DNA of 64,000 nt from Adineta steineri. Taxonomy: Eukaryota > Rotifera > Eurotatoria > Adinetida > Adinetidae. Both the position numbers and the translations under genes were made by a program. This document shows, in pieces, positions 46,839-57,693 of the stretch (its first letter is position 1; every line of letters starts with the position of its first letter). A model generated the notes under the pieces. The model had not been told where the DNA came from and made no database searches. It saw nothing but the letters and a program-made list of their open reading frames with translations. The stretch covers positions 174,222 to 238,221 of the forward strand of contig CAJNOI010000090.1 in NCBI GenBank assembly GCA_905250115.1. Reading direction: 5' to 3'.

Positions 46839-47876
46839 AAATTTATTTAGAAAATCTAATAATATTGCAGTGTTATACAATAACTTGTTAGGTGTCTATA
46901 TATATATATTTTTTTTCTTTCAGGATTGACGCTTTTTGAAATATAACGTCATGATTTATTTTGTCATTGCATCATGTTGACAGGAAATCGTCTCTTAGTG
47001 ATCGATTGCCATTCGAGTGACGTCATGAGTAGCCGCTGATATATTATCGATAGATGTCCGTATATTATTCTTAAAGCAAAAAAAAGTTTAATCGTGAGAA
47101 TATGGATGAATAGATCGAAGATATTTTGTTTGTATTTAAACCTAGAGTTTAACATGTCGTCGTTAATAATCATTCTTTTATGATCCATTTTTTAAAACTT
47201 GTAATTACACCATCAAGTGAAATCAATGACGCATAACAAATATATAATAGTCATTCAATACGAAGAGGAAAAGAAACGTGTCGTTTCTTACATTACCGGT
47301 AGGAATTATCTATCAAATTCAGGATCAATAAGATTATTTAACGATTCAAAACAATTCCTAGCTGATACATTACAAAAGAACACGGTAGTTATTCTTTTCT
47401 TTGCATATTTCTGCTACATCTATATGCAGTTTTTTTTACAGGCAATTGTATCGGAGACGTCTAGGCAAAATATTTAGCTGACGTATTACGAAATAACAAG
47501 GTTATTGCCATTTCCTCTTCATCTATTTCGTATACTTATCCGTATTTTTTTTACATAGACTCTTACCACACCCTTAATGCTGAAATGAAAATACTTCATG
47601 AATATTTTTATTTACTAGAAGACGAATAAAACTGTTTCATTCATCCTTCAGTGAAGGATGTGAGACAAATCGATCTGTCGCGAACTAATGGTATTTATTA
47701 TACAAATCACCTAAAAACTACTTTTATATATTATACTGCAGTTTTATTTTAAAGAAGATAGAATTTACATTCAGATAATTATTGTGAGAATAAACGATAT
47801 ATTGAAAATGAAAAATGATGAGGTTCGTCAAAAAAAATTATTGTGTTGATAAAGACCAAGAAGTCTTCAGACACTG
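46839..47876. other. Intergenic, about 1.0 kb
   Basis: I see no gene. A short direct similarity around GCTGATACATTACAAAAGAAC (47361) and GCTGACGTATTACGAAATAAC (47478) hints at an old local duplication. Confidence 0.35.
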
Positions 47877-49491
47877 TTAAATGAGTTGGAAACGTTGTAC
47901 TCTATTGTTACTTCCGTCGGTCACATAGAGTTGCGTTTCATTAAGGTTTAGAGAAACATAACGAGGTTGATTCAATAATGTTGCGTTATTACCGCTTAAG
48001 GCAGCAAGACCTCCAATCGTAACGCCATGTGTTGCTCCAGGAATCCAACGCTGAATACGATGGTTGTTGCTATCAGCGATATAAATGGCTCCTGTCTTTT
48101 TTGAAAGATACACGCCTATCGGTGTATTCAACTGGTGACTTCCAGTTCCCGGACCATTTCCTCCGGCGACGGTAGTAACATTCATCGAGTAACGTAAATC
48201 ATAACGTTGAATACGATGATTGAGACCATCAGCAATATAAAGATATGAATTGGATTCGTCAAGATAGAGGGTATAAGGCATATTGAGCTGTTGACTGCTG
48301 CTACCGGCCATGCCAGTGCCCGCAATAAGGATTCCAGAAGTGGCATTTGCTAACCATTTCATCACACGATGATTATAGGCATCGCATATGTACAGGTTTC
48401 CTAACGAATCGACAACGATTCCACCTGCATAACTTAAGGTACTTGATGAAGTTCCAACACTGCCGGTTCCGGCAACACGATTACCACTGGATGAGTTCCT
48501 GTGCCACAGCATCACTCGAAAGTTAAAAGTATCGACTACGTAAATATTTAATGATGCATCGACATATAATCCTGCTGGAGAACTCAATTGACTGGCGCTA
48601 CTGCCACTCACTCCTGTACCAGAAACAATCGAGCCAACTAAGGATCCTTCTTGTAATTTGATCACTCTGTTATTGTTGAAATCGCTAACATATATCAAAC
48701 CGTTATAATCGAGAGATAGTCCACCAGGAAAGTTCAAAGCATTAAGAGCATTTCCAGCTGTACCATTCGCGTAGCCACCAACAGTATTACCGTTTTGTAT
48801 AGAAAGTGCTGCAAAATAAAATAAACTAGTCAAAATGCTATTTATCATATCTGTCATTTGCAGAAAAATAAAACTAAGGATTGTATTGATTATATGTATA
48901 AAAAAAAAGTAATAAATAGGAATACTCACGACCACATTGCTGACGTGGTAGACATGTGTAATTCAGATCATATCGACATTCTGTACTATCAATACATTCA
49001 GCGCCCAATAGTTTTTGACTTTGACATATAGATCCATCAAAAAACGTATGTGATTGGCATTGACAAGTAGCATTGATACATGTCAAATATCGACTTTCTT
49101 GGCAATATGAACATGGTTGACCTCGGTTAACAAAATTGTCAGGTTGTAATTCGATTGTTCCAACAATCGATCGAGCAGATAATGAAGAAGTAACTACAGA
49201 ACCCATTGTAGTGATATCGCCTTCAAAAATACGGCAACGATGTGATTGATCATCGAAATCGAAGATGCGACATTGTGTATTTGAATGACATGTTTGAACA
49301 CAAGACATAATCGAATTAACATTGCTTTCAAGAATGAAAAGAGCTTGTTCGTCGATGGGAGAGAATTTAAAACCATAGCTTGAGAAGGTGGCTAATGATT
49401 CCCAACCAATTGAAATACTTTGAAGGTGCGTAGGTCCCAAAATGCACCAAGCAAAAATCAGTACACGAAAGTGACAGCTAAACATGATCAT
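47877..49491 (-). CDS. Secreted NHL-repeat protein with PAN-like and Cys-rich modules
   Basis: The exons are 48930-49491 and 47877-48808 on the minus strand with a 121-bp intron (GTGAGT...TTGCAG); 1494 bp give 497 residues. A signal peptide (FRVLIFAWCILGPTHLQ) leads. Residues about 25-115 resemble a PAN/apple domain (CVQTCHSNTQCRIFDFDDQS). Residues 120-190 are Cys-rich, EGF/EB-like (CSYCQESRYLTCINATCQCQ, CIDSTECRYDLNYTC). Residues about 195-497 hold six NHL repeats (FPGGLSLDYNGLIYVSDFNN, YAGGIVVDSLGNLYICDAYN), a complete propeller. It should be extracellular. The architecture is close to the 28-30 kb gene but with a fuller N-terminus. Confidence 0.8.
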
Positions 49492-50111
49492 AAAACCGTT
49501 TTATTGTATGTTGTTTTGAATTTTGTATTTTACTGCGTATACTAAATAATTTAACAGTGATAACAATAGAATTTATATAGAGCAAAGCATGACATTATTT
49601 TATAAAAGGAAATGCATGCTTTTAATGATAAGTATTTTATTATGAGCGATTTGTCATTTTAACATGAGTATCTTCATTCTACTATTCTTCTTCATGTCCA
49701 TTAAACTTCAAAGCAAAAAAAAAAGCAATTACAATCCATTATCATAAAAGCACATTAGTAGCAACAAATGAAGGAAAGAATGATATGCTTTTATAGGATT
49801 TCATTTGCTTCTTTCTATATATAATTAAAAATATGTAATCTAATTCATACGTGCAGTAAAAATAGAGAATTTATTCGAAATATTATACATTTGAAATTCA
49901 TCGATTTTGATTAATGTTTCATTTTTGTTTATTCTCGTACAAAAGAGAACTATGTCGTGGAAATCGTGATTATGGAGAGAAAAACGATTTTTTGAGAATT
50001 AAAGGTTAAATATAAGGTTTAAACAGTTTTTTTAACATAATCATAGAGATCTGGAATCAAAAAAGTGATCGAACTTAACTTTTCATTCAAATTCATTTCT
50101 TTTTAACAATA

Positions 50112-50160
50112 GGGTTGAATTGGCTGTGGGTGTATAATGAATAAACGACCCGCACCCTAT
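50112..50160. repeat. Telomere-like foldback repeat copy (short)
   Basis: GGCTGTGGGTGTATAATG, then CGACCCGCACCCTA. The spacer TATAATGAATAA resembles that of the intronic copy at 31588-31630 (TATAATAGATGAA). Confidence 0.65.
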
Positions 50161-50306
50161 TTTTCGAAAGATTAAATATCCATCAATATCCTGTAGTTGC
50201 AAACAGAAAGAAATAAACAACTGAAAGAAAAGATGAATGCAAAAAGGTATACTTTTGAAAAAAGACCAAATGAACGGGACAGGTCTGCTGCTATTCAACA
50301 TGACAC

Positions 50307-50368
50307 GTGTGGGTATTATCTTGCTCATCCATTCACACCCACACCCACACCCACCCCCACCCCTCAAA
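50307..50368. repeat. Telomere-like foldback repeat copy, long C-rich arm
   Basis: ACGTGTGGGTATTATC, a spacer of about 20 bp, then CACACCCACACCCACACCCA and CCCCCACCCCTCAA: at least three exact CCCACA units. Its C-rich arm is longer than its G-rich arm, the reverse of the 41-kb copy. Confidence 0.75.
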
Positions 50369-50506
50369 AATTCTTTCGCTCAAATATATTATGATTTTAT
50401 TTTATTTAGTTTCATAAATTTATTTTGTGACATGGAATAGTATTAGTAGATAAAATGGACGCGAAAACGTTATGAGTAGAGGAAATATCATAGTTCAAAC
50501 AATTGT

Positions 50507-51829
50507 TTAATATAACCATATCCAAGCGGTAATAAGTAAAAGAATAAGACCAGTATCAAGATTGATTCGACCACTTATGGAAGCCGAATGATGGACTGTT
50601 GTCGAATTAGTTACTCTTGTTGTTGATGCTGTTGTTGAATTAGTTACTCTTGTTGTCGAAGCTGTAGTTGAATTAGTCGCCATTGTTGTTGAGTTTGTTA
50701 CTCTTGTTGTTGATGCTGTTGTTGAGTTTGTTACCATTGTTGTTGAAGCAGTAGTTGTGTTAGTAGTATTACTACTCAAGAATGAAATAGCATAAGATGA
50801 CATATTATAGGTCGATACTCCATTAGTGGTACAATTGGGTCCAAATGATGGATAATTTCCTGGTCCAAAACATCCAACAAGATATGGATATGTTGATGTA
50901 GCAAAATAAGCATAATTACCAATGGAATCATAAAACATTCCATTACAAACATCAAAACCTGTTGTTACTCGAGTACCTGAAGATAAATAAGGACCATAAA
51001 TAACATGCCCATCTCTGGCAACACCAATTACTGTCTTTGTTTGATAACTTGAAAATGAAGATATAGAATAGGTAGCAATATTTGAATTGCAAGCACTAAC
51101 AGCAGCACATGATGTAATATTTCCTGTTGGAGGATTGACTTGACAACCAGTAGCAATATGATAATGATATATACCAGCCGCTTGACAATGAGCAAGACAG
51201 CTATCTACTGTTTCAGCAGTTCCACCTGATGGTGGAAAAAACGGATCATAATTATTTGCTGAATCAGAAGTAAACATCATTACACCGTCTACTGCTACTC
51301 CCGTTGCAGTATCCAAACCTGTCGTACCATAATTAACATAGCCGGAAGCTGATGGAACTGATGACATACTAGTTAGTGTACAGATTGTTTGTGAAAGTGA
51401 AGCAACAGTGCTTAAATTCAAATTTAACGAATTAATACTAACATCAGGATTAAAGTTAACTTCAAAATCAACATCTAATTCGGCAAAAGTACTCGATGGT
51501 ACAGCAGCACAACGTGGAGGTAAACCATTTGTTTGAATACGAATTTTAATAACACCACTAGCATTTCGACAAACAGCACTTAATTTTCGTTGCCATACAC
51601 AAACACCATTGATAGTTGTACCCGGACATACAATACCACTGGCTGAACAGCTAACATTAACTCCAGTAGTCCCTGTAATACTGCTGGCTGTATAATTAAT
51701 TGTTGTTCGAAATTGTGAAGCCACTGCTTGACAATCGGATAATGAATTCGATGCTGTTGATTGAATATTTGGCAAGTTAATCATACATAGAAGCACGTAG
51801 AAAGCACAGTACAGTTGTTGGTAGATCAT
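50507..51829 (-). CDS. Secreted YHYH-domain protein with Thr-rich repeats and a probable GPI tail
   Basis: The 440 residues begin with a signal peptide (YCAFYVLLCMINLPNIQS). The middle domain (about 130-345) carries AGIYHYHIATGC and IGVARDGHVIYGPY, the signatures of the YHYH domain, a family of secreted proteins common in marine bacteria and eukaryotes. Cysteines are frequent, consistent with disulphides. Residues about 355-410 are tandem copies of a TNSTTASTTRV unit, likely O-glycosylated. The chain ends in a hydrophobic stretch (LDTGLILLLITAWIWLY) with no cytosolic tail, as in GPI-anchored proteins. The biochemical function of the YHYH domain is not established to my knowledge. The gene is intronless. 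Confidence 0.75.
   Translation of the reverse strand: MIYQQLYCAFYVLLCMINLPNIQSTASNSLSDCQAVASQFRTTINYTASSITGTTGVNVSCSASGIVCPGTTINGVCVWQRKLSAVCRNASGVIKIRIQTNGLPPRCAAVPSSTFAELDVDFEVNFNPDVSINSLNLNLSTVASLSQTICTLTSMSSVPSASGYVNYGTTGLDTATGVAVDGVMMFTSDSANNYDPFFPPSGGTAETVDSCLAHCQAAGIYHYHIATGCQVNPPTGNITSCAAVSACNSNIATYSISSFSSYQTKTVIGVARDGHVIYGPYLSSGTRVTTGFDVCNGMFYDSIGNYAYFATSTYPYLVGCFGPGNYPSFGPNCTTNGVSTYNMSSYAISFLSSNTTNTTTASTTMVTNSTTASTTRVTNSTTMATNSTTASTTRVTNSTTASTTRVTNSTTVHHSASISGRINLDTGLILLLITAWIWLY
50604..50760 (-). repeat. Tandem minisatellite encoding TNSTTASTTRV units
   Basis: Units of about 33-48 bp (GTTGTTGATGCTGTTGTTGA type on the plus strand) repeat four to five times and encode the Thr-rich stalk of the YHYH protein. 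Confidence 0.7.
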
Positions 51830-54118
51830 TGTTACTGTAATATTTTAGTTTCTGGTGTAGATTATTGAATGTATGCTATGCTTATATATACATGCGAGTA
51901 TGACTGGTAACTGTGTGGGCAAGTAGTGAATGCATTTCTTCTAGCTTGAGGGATCCATTGAAACTAAAACTATCGGAGAACGGAAAGAGAAAAATACTGA
52001 AAGTAACAGAGAACAGAACATCATTGCACATGCAGTACCCATAACATGCTAAAATCACTGTAGAAAAAATAAATTTTGTGTATGTCATGCTTTTAAAGTA
52101 CCTGCATTCATATTTTCTTCTGTTGAAAAAGCTTTGGAAACAAAATGTCACGTACCAATATTTTAACGTACTTTTTTTATTAAACGAGGTCATCAAAAAG
52201 TATGTTTATTGTTTTTATCAGTCCATTGAAGAAATCGATGTTCGCAATTGTATTCCGTTTCATTAAAATGTTTATGCTTATGATCAATAACAGAAATTGA
52301 TGAATTTAGTTTTTCGATAGATTATACATACTGATAAATGGTTGTATACAATTAATACAAGCTTCACAAATAATGAACATGTATAAAATATGAAAGTAGT
52401 AAGTTTTTCAGTTGTCTCCGTATAATTATAGGATTATTCTACATATAGTCTTTGAAATTTCTAACAAATATGAATGTATATAGTTGTAGTAGTTAACAAT
52501 ATTGTTCCTTGCATCTTTATTTGACTTCATTTTTCTCTTTAAAAAAATCCTTTTTTTCTTTAATTTTTGTTATGGTTTTCTAATGGTTTCAAAATATTAT
52601 CAAAGATCAAAATTATTGAATCTAGAACTTAATATATCATTAATAACGATCATTATTCAATTATTCGATCATCAGATCACTATAAATGTATTTATACTAT
52701 ACACAAAATTTATCAAGACATTGAAAAATATTCGATTGTTAACCCAATCATCATATAAATTGAGTCACTATGTATTTTTTTTTCTTGACGTTGCTGATTG
52801 TTGATGTAATGCATTAAATTTCTTAAAATTTCTTTTTTTTCTTTATCCTTTTCATAATAATGTTTATTGATAATGTGTTCCTTTGTATGACTGCATTTTG
52901 CTACAGAGGAAAAAAAGCTTTTTGAATTATCATGACAACGATATACATTATTCTTTTATGTGCTATAGAAACGCCTTGTTAAAATGTTAAAGAAATCTAA
53001 GAAAAATTTAGTAAACAAAAGGTTATGTATTAATATATGGGAGTTTCATCAAGGGAAACATAACTCTATCAAATAAATGATAAAAAATATCTCTCATTGA
53101 ACTAGCAAATATTTCAATTCAACAAAATTGTTGATGAAAATATATTCATATGGATAGAGAATGAATCGAAAAATGTTATTGATTGAAGAATTTATCGTAA
53201 TGATAGTAATGTTATGAAAAGCTTTTAATTTTTAAAATCAAAAGTAATTTCTCTCATCGAGATCAACTTTATTTTTTCATAAGAAGAAAGAAGAAAATTC
53301 TTTTGAAATTCAAATTATTTCGTCATGCATTTTTCATTAATAGTTAATAAATACAAAATGTTTTTATTTTCGTTAGATGAAATAGTTATGGTGATGACAG
53401 GATCGAACTATTTGATGTAGATGGCAACTGTATTGTTGATTTCGAAAATCATCATCTTATAGAATGAAAATATAACATAACTAATAGACAAATGGTGACT
53501 ATGCTGGGTACAATTATTACAGTAAAAGATGAATACTATGTCTAAAAATTTTTAGTAGCTAGTGATGATGGACTAGAAGATTGCCACAGGTTAAGTTAAT
53601 TCTTCTATCGACATCGTTACTGTTGAAGACCATTCAGTTTTTACAATTAAATTCGAATAAATCAAAGGAACTACTCAAGAATCTATTATTATTGATGACA
53701 ATGGACATGAAAAATAAACAGTCATGTTATTATTGATACGTAAATTAATACGATCTCGATTATATCATTTGCCTTGCTTACTTTCACTTCTGTATGATAT
53801 TTTTATTCTTTGAAAAACCTGCAAACTGGTCGTGAAAATTTTTCCTATAGAAATTTAATTAATAGCACATTCTTTAGTAAAATAATCTTTTTTATATTGA
53901 ATTGAATTAATTACGATTTCAATCTGAACTTTCAAAATTAATAGCAATTTGATATCTGTGACTTTTTGCACCCACACGATACTGTATTTTATTTTCGAAT
54001 ATATTAATCTTATATCATATAAACTTTAAGTCATTACAATTATTTTTATAATATTTGAATAAAAGATTATATTTTATGTTCGAATATGTATTATCGCATG
54101 TTTTATTTTCGTTATTAT
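51830..54118. other. Intergenic, about 2.3 kb
   Basis: AT-rich. No intact gene. The stretch 53402-53725 (plus) looks like a decayed coding region; see that entry. Confidence 0.4.
53402..53725 (+). pseudogene. Possible decayed coding region
   Basis: Stop-free runs such as IELFDVDGNCIVDFENHHLI, then QMVTMLGTIITVKDEYYV and DIVTVEDHSVFTIKFE follow one another with single stops and a phase change between them. The amino-acid make-up (alternating hydrophobic/acidic) looks protein-like, unlike the surrounding AT-rich DNA. No family is recognised; a chance effect is possible. Confidence 0.3.
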
Positions 54119-54572
54119 TTAGTTTTGAAGACTTGTGCTTAGACAACAATAACGAACTTTATAATCAGTACACAATTTGGTTTTGTAACCGGTAACTCGT
54201 TGATTTAAACATAAGAAACCATCTTTAACAGAGATACGAAATATGTCACCAGTTGTTGTTGGATTTGCATCGAATGAAGTTTGAGCCTAGATAAAAATAA
54301 AACACGTGTATTTTCAAGAAAAAAGAAGTTACTTTGAAACTTACTTCAATAGCAGTTGGTGTAGTACACATAAATGTAGGAAAAAGTTGTTGAATATGAT
54401 TCGTAATTTCAACATCACCTTGTGACATATCTGGATCGTTTGTATCGAACCACATTGTCCATTGATAGCTACCAGTACAACTAGCTTGTGTATATGAATA
54501 TGGATCAAATACACTTTGTTGAGATAAAACACCGTTAAGAAAAAAAATTGTGAACAGGACTGCAAATATCAT
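54119..54572 (-). CDS. Secreted WxxW-domain protein
   Basis: The exons are 54345-54572 and 54119-54286 on the minus strand with a 58-bp intron; 396 bp give 131 residues. A signal peptide (MIFAVLFTIFFLNGVLS) is followed by one domain: YQWTMWFDTNDPDMSQGDVE, the WxxW motif with DxxDP, then HIQQLFPTFMCTTPTAIEAQ, GFLCLNQ, LCTDYKVRYCC. This order matches the WxxW (mucin-2/CILP) domain of mucins and cartilage intermediate layer protein, including the final DYxVRxxC block. As a free single domain it is likely a small extracellular or mucus component. The whole family domain is present, so it is not truncated. Confidence 0.75.
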
Positions 54573-55851
54573 TTTTTTTCCTCGTCTTCAGTAATACTGA
54601 TAAATATTGTTATTGAAAGAAATCAAATTAATGTCAGAAAAACGAATGCATTCAAATAGGGTGATAACTAAGCCTTTTATCATTACAAAAGCTTTACTAT
54701 GCCAATTGAAATATGAGATATTATTGACAATAATTTATATTTTCATGCTTTTCTACCTACACTTTTTAATCGATAAATACAGTCATTTCGAAATCAATCC
54801 GAAGTAAATAGTTAATAATATGAAAAAGTACATGAGTATTAAATTGATCCATATATTTTCATAAAGAAAAAAAAATATCAACAGCATTTTTCGAAAAAGG
54901 ACATTCATAATGACACATCTACTGATAAAATAGGCATTTTCTTTAGCTCTATGAATCATTATAACGTATATACAATGTTTTTTTCAGTTTTAGTATCCAT
55001 ATTGATATAAATAATATTTAGAAATACGATACTTCATCATCAAAATATTTCACACGTTTTCATAAAGTTAATTGACTGTGATGTCCTCTTTCGATTTTGA
55101 TAATAATGAATTACAGCAAAAATCTTTTTATTAATATAAGATACATCATACTAAATTATGGTAAGATTAATTAATGTTGGTAAACAAACAAAAGTAGCAA
55201 AAAAAGAGTCTATAACTCGTATAAAAATATGAATAATATTTGGAAAGAAATTTAATTCGATTTTTACAGTTTACACTTTTCTCTTTGACCCGACGCCTAC
55301 GATGAACTAATAAATCTATTTTGAGGTTCATTAAAATAATGTGAATATGTTTATTTCTAATACAGAAGATCACGCCTATACTGTGAAAAGTGAAAGTTTA
55401 TAAACTAACAGGAAAGAGAATAAAGATTTAGATCAAATATTTAATATTCGATTGATATAAAATGAAATACACATTAATTCGGGAGTATTTACTTGAATCT
55501 ATATAAGTTTTATGAAAATATCAATACACATGTTTTTTGACTTCTTCACACAACAAGCTGTCCATCTACATATACAGAAAAGATAAAACAATGAACAGCA
55601 GTCGAGCATAACGGTCATATGAAGACTAAAACATAGATGACGATAATGTATCGAAATGTTAAATTCATCTTATACATTACTTATCATATATAAAATAAAA
55701 ATGAGTACTTATCTCATAATGATGACATAGTAAATAATAAAATGCATGTGACTTTTAACCGCTCTTATCTTTGTTAAATAAATGTATATAACTATCTTTT
55801 TGCATTATATGCTGTATCATTTAGTTATTTGAAACAAAAAAAAAGTAAAAG
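54573..55851. other. Intergenic, about 1.3 kb
   Basis: AT-rich, with no gene or repeat recognised. It lies between divergent genes and should carry both promoters. Confidence 0.4.
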
Positions 55852-56922
55852 ATGTCCACATCATTTATTGATTTTCGTTCCGATACAGTTACAAAACCAA
55901 CAAAAGAAATGCGTCAAGCAATGTTTGATGCTGAAGTTGGAGATGATGTTTATGGTGATGATTTAACTGTAATTAAATTACAAGACATGGCAGCTCAATT
56001 ATTTGGAAAAGAAGCTGCATTATTTGTTCCATCAGGAACAATGGGAAATCTTATTTGTGTAATGAATCATTGTGGACAATTCGGTTCAGAAATGATACTA
56101 GGTGATCTAAATCATATACATTTATTTGAACAAGGTGGATGTGCAACATTAGGACGAGTTCATTCGCGAGTAGCTCCAACACAACCAGATGGAACTATTT
56201 TACTTAAAGATATTGAAGAACGAATTCGTATGGTGACTGATGATCATTTTCCTCAAACAAAATTAGTCTGTTTAGAAAATACACATAATCGAATGGGAGG
56301 AAAAATATTAACTTTAGAATATATACAAAGTGTTGGACAATTATGTAAACAATATGGTTTAAAATTACATATGGATGGTGCAAGATTAATGAATGCAGCT
56401 GTTGCATTAGATGTTGATCCAGCTCAATTAATTGAATGTTGTGATTCGGCTTCAATTTGTTTATCAAAAGGTTTAGCAGCACCTGTTGGATCAATTATTC
56501 TTGGTACAAAAGAATTTATTCTACAAGCAAAACGATTAAGAAAAGTATTAGGTGGAGGAATGAGACAAGCAGGTGTATTAGCTGCTGCTGGAATTATTTC
56601 ATTAACACAAATGCCAAAATTATTAAAATTAGATCATCAAAATGCAAAATTACTTGCTGAAGGATTAGCAAAAATTCCTGGCTGTGAAATCAATCCTGAA
56701 AATGATGTACAAACAAATATTGTCTATTTTGATTTAAATCCTAATAAGGTTAAAATAGATTTACAAACAATAGCTGGCATCTTCAAACAGGAACATGGAA
56801 TATTAATGTCAGCATCAGGAAAATGGAAAGCTCGATTAGTTATACATTATATGATTACAAAAGAAAATATCGAATATTTTTTAGAACAATTTAAAAATAT
56901 TTTAGAAAAAAATCAAATATAG
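55852..56922 (+). CDS. Threonine aldolase (low-specificity type, PLP-dependent)
   Basis: The 356 residues match the GLY1/LtaE family from end to end: DFRSDTVTKPTKEMRQAM at 7-24, GDDVYGDDLTV at 30-40, FVPSGTMGNLI at 58-68, the aspartate that contacts PLP in HMDGARLMNA (173-182), and the PLP-lysine in ICLSKGLAAPVGS (Lys206). The length is normal. Reaction: L-threonine or L-allo-threonine to glycine and acetaldehyde. It has no targeting peptide, so it is probably cytosolic. It is intronless, in contrast to most neighbours, and its sequence is close to both bacterial and animal versions; intronless metabolic genes of this kind in bdelloids are sometimes acquired from other organisms, but the sequence alone cannot decide. 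Confidence 0.92.
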   Translation: MSTSFIDFRSDTVTKPTKEMRQAMFDAEVGDDVYGDDLTVIKLQDMAAQLFGKEAALFVPSGTMGNLICVMNHCGQFGSEMILGDLNHIHLFEQGGCATLGRVHSRVAPTQPDGTILLKDIEERIRMVTDDHFPQTKLVCLENTHNRMGGKILTLEYIQSVGQLCKQYGLKLHMDGARLMNAAVALDVDPAQLIECCDSASICLSKGLAAPVGSIILGTKEFILQAKRLRKVLGGGMRQAGVLAAAGIISLTQMPKLLKLDHQNAKLLAEGLAKIPGCEINPENDVQTNIVYFDLNPNKVKIDLQTIAGIFKQEHGILMSASGKWKARLVIHYMITKENIEYFLEQFKNILEKNQI

Positions 56923-57693
56923 AATACGAGAGGAAAAAATATAATGTTTTTCTTTTTATTTTATTATCTAATAAATGATTAATGCCATTCTAAAGACGAT
57001 CTAAATAATACTATCTATCATTCATTAGTTTAGGTTACATATGACTATCATTATCAAAGCAAGTTTTTATAATTGTACTTGATGTATTGATCATAGAAAA
57101 GATAAACATAAATTGAAACAAGACTATTGCTATTTCAAATAATTTTTTCTTACGAATATTTTTCATGATGATTGCAGGACATGTGACCGTCTATTAGGGA
57201 TTATGCAGGTTATCGCGCATACTTTTTTAAAGTAATATAAAAGAAATGAATATGAAGCAAACAAAAGGATAGTAATTGCAGAAGTCCACAGAAGAAATCA
57301 GTGTATTATCCTGCTTTTCTTTTTTGGGTGTGCGAATCTAACTGTCGGGTGATTGAAATGAAAACTCTGACTGGGTGCCGCTCACTTAGCCCACCCGCTA
57401 GATAAAACACTGAAAGATAGGGTCCGGCGGAATCGGGCTTTTCGATTCCGATCCCATCTCATCGGGATAAAGGTGGAGATTTTGATCCCGCTCCGAACAG
57501 GATAGAGATCGGGACAGTCCCACCAGACCCTACTGAAAGAAATCATATTTAAACAATGTTTCAACTATAACTTTTTATAGACACAATTGAAATAGGTACA
57601 CTTCACTCTATAAAACCTACTTAGTTTCATTTGAAATCCTTGAGAGCCATCTTTTAATGATACTTTTATCTTAACTGAAAATATCAAATTTTT
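56923..57693. other. Intergenic, about 0.8 kb
   Basis: Between convergent genes. It contains the hAT-type MITE (57418-57532), which is a strong local GC peak. Confidence 0.6.
57410..57540. mobile_element. hAT-type MITE, 115 bp, with 8-bp target site duplication
   Basis: The element is 57418-57532. Its left end TAGGGTCCGGCGGAA and the reverse complement of its right end, TAGGGTCTGGTGGGA, form imperfect terminal inverted repeats (12 of the first 15 match). CTGAAAGA flanks it exactly on both sides (57410-57417 and 57533-57540). An 8-bp duplication and TAGGG ends are typical of the hAT superfamily. The interior is GC-rich with self-complementary ATCGGG/CCCGAT blocks and no coding capacity, so it must have been moved by an element elsewhere. 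Confidence 0.85.

Larger units (their letters stand above)
49492..50506. other. Intergenic, about 1.0 kb
   Basis: It contains two foldback copies about 150 bp apart (50112-50160 and 50307-50368). No gene. Confidence 0.45.
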
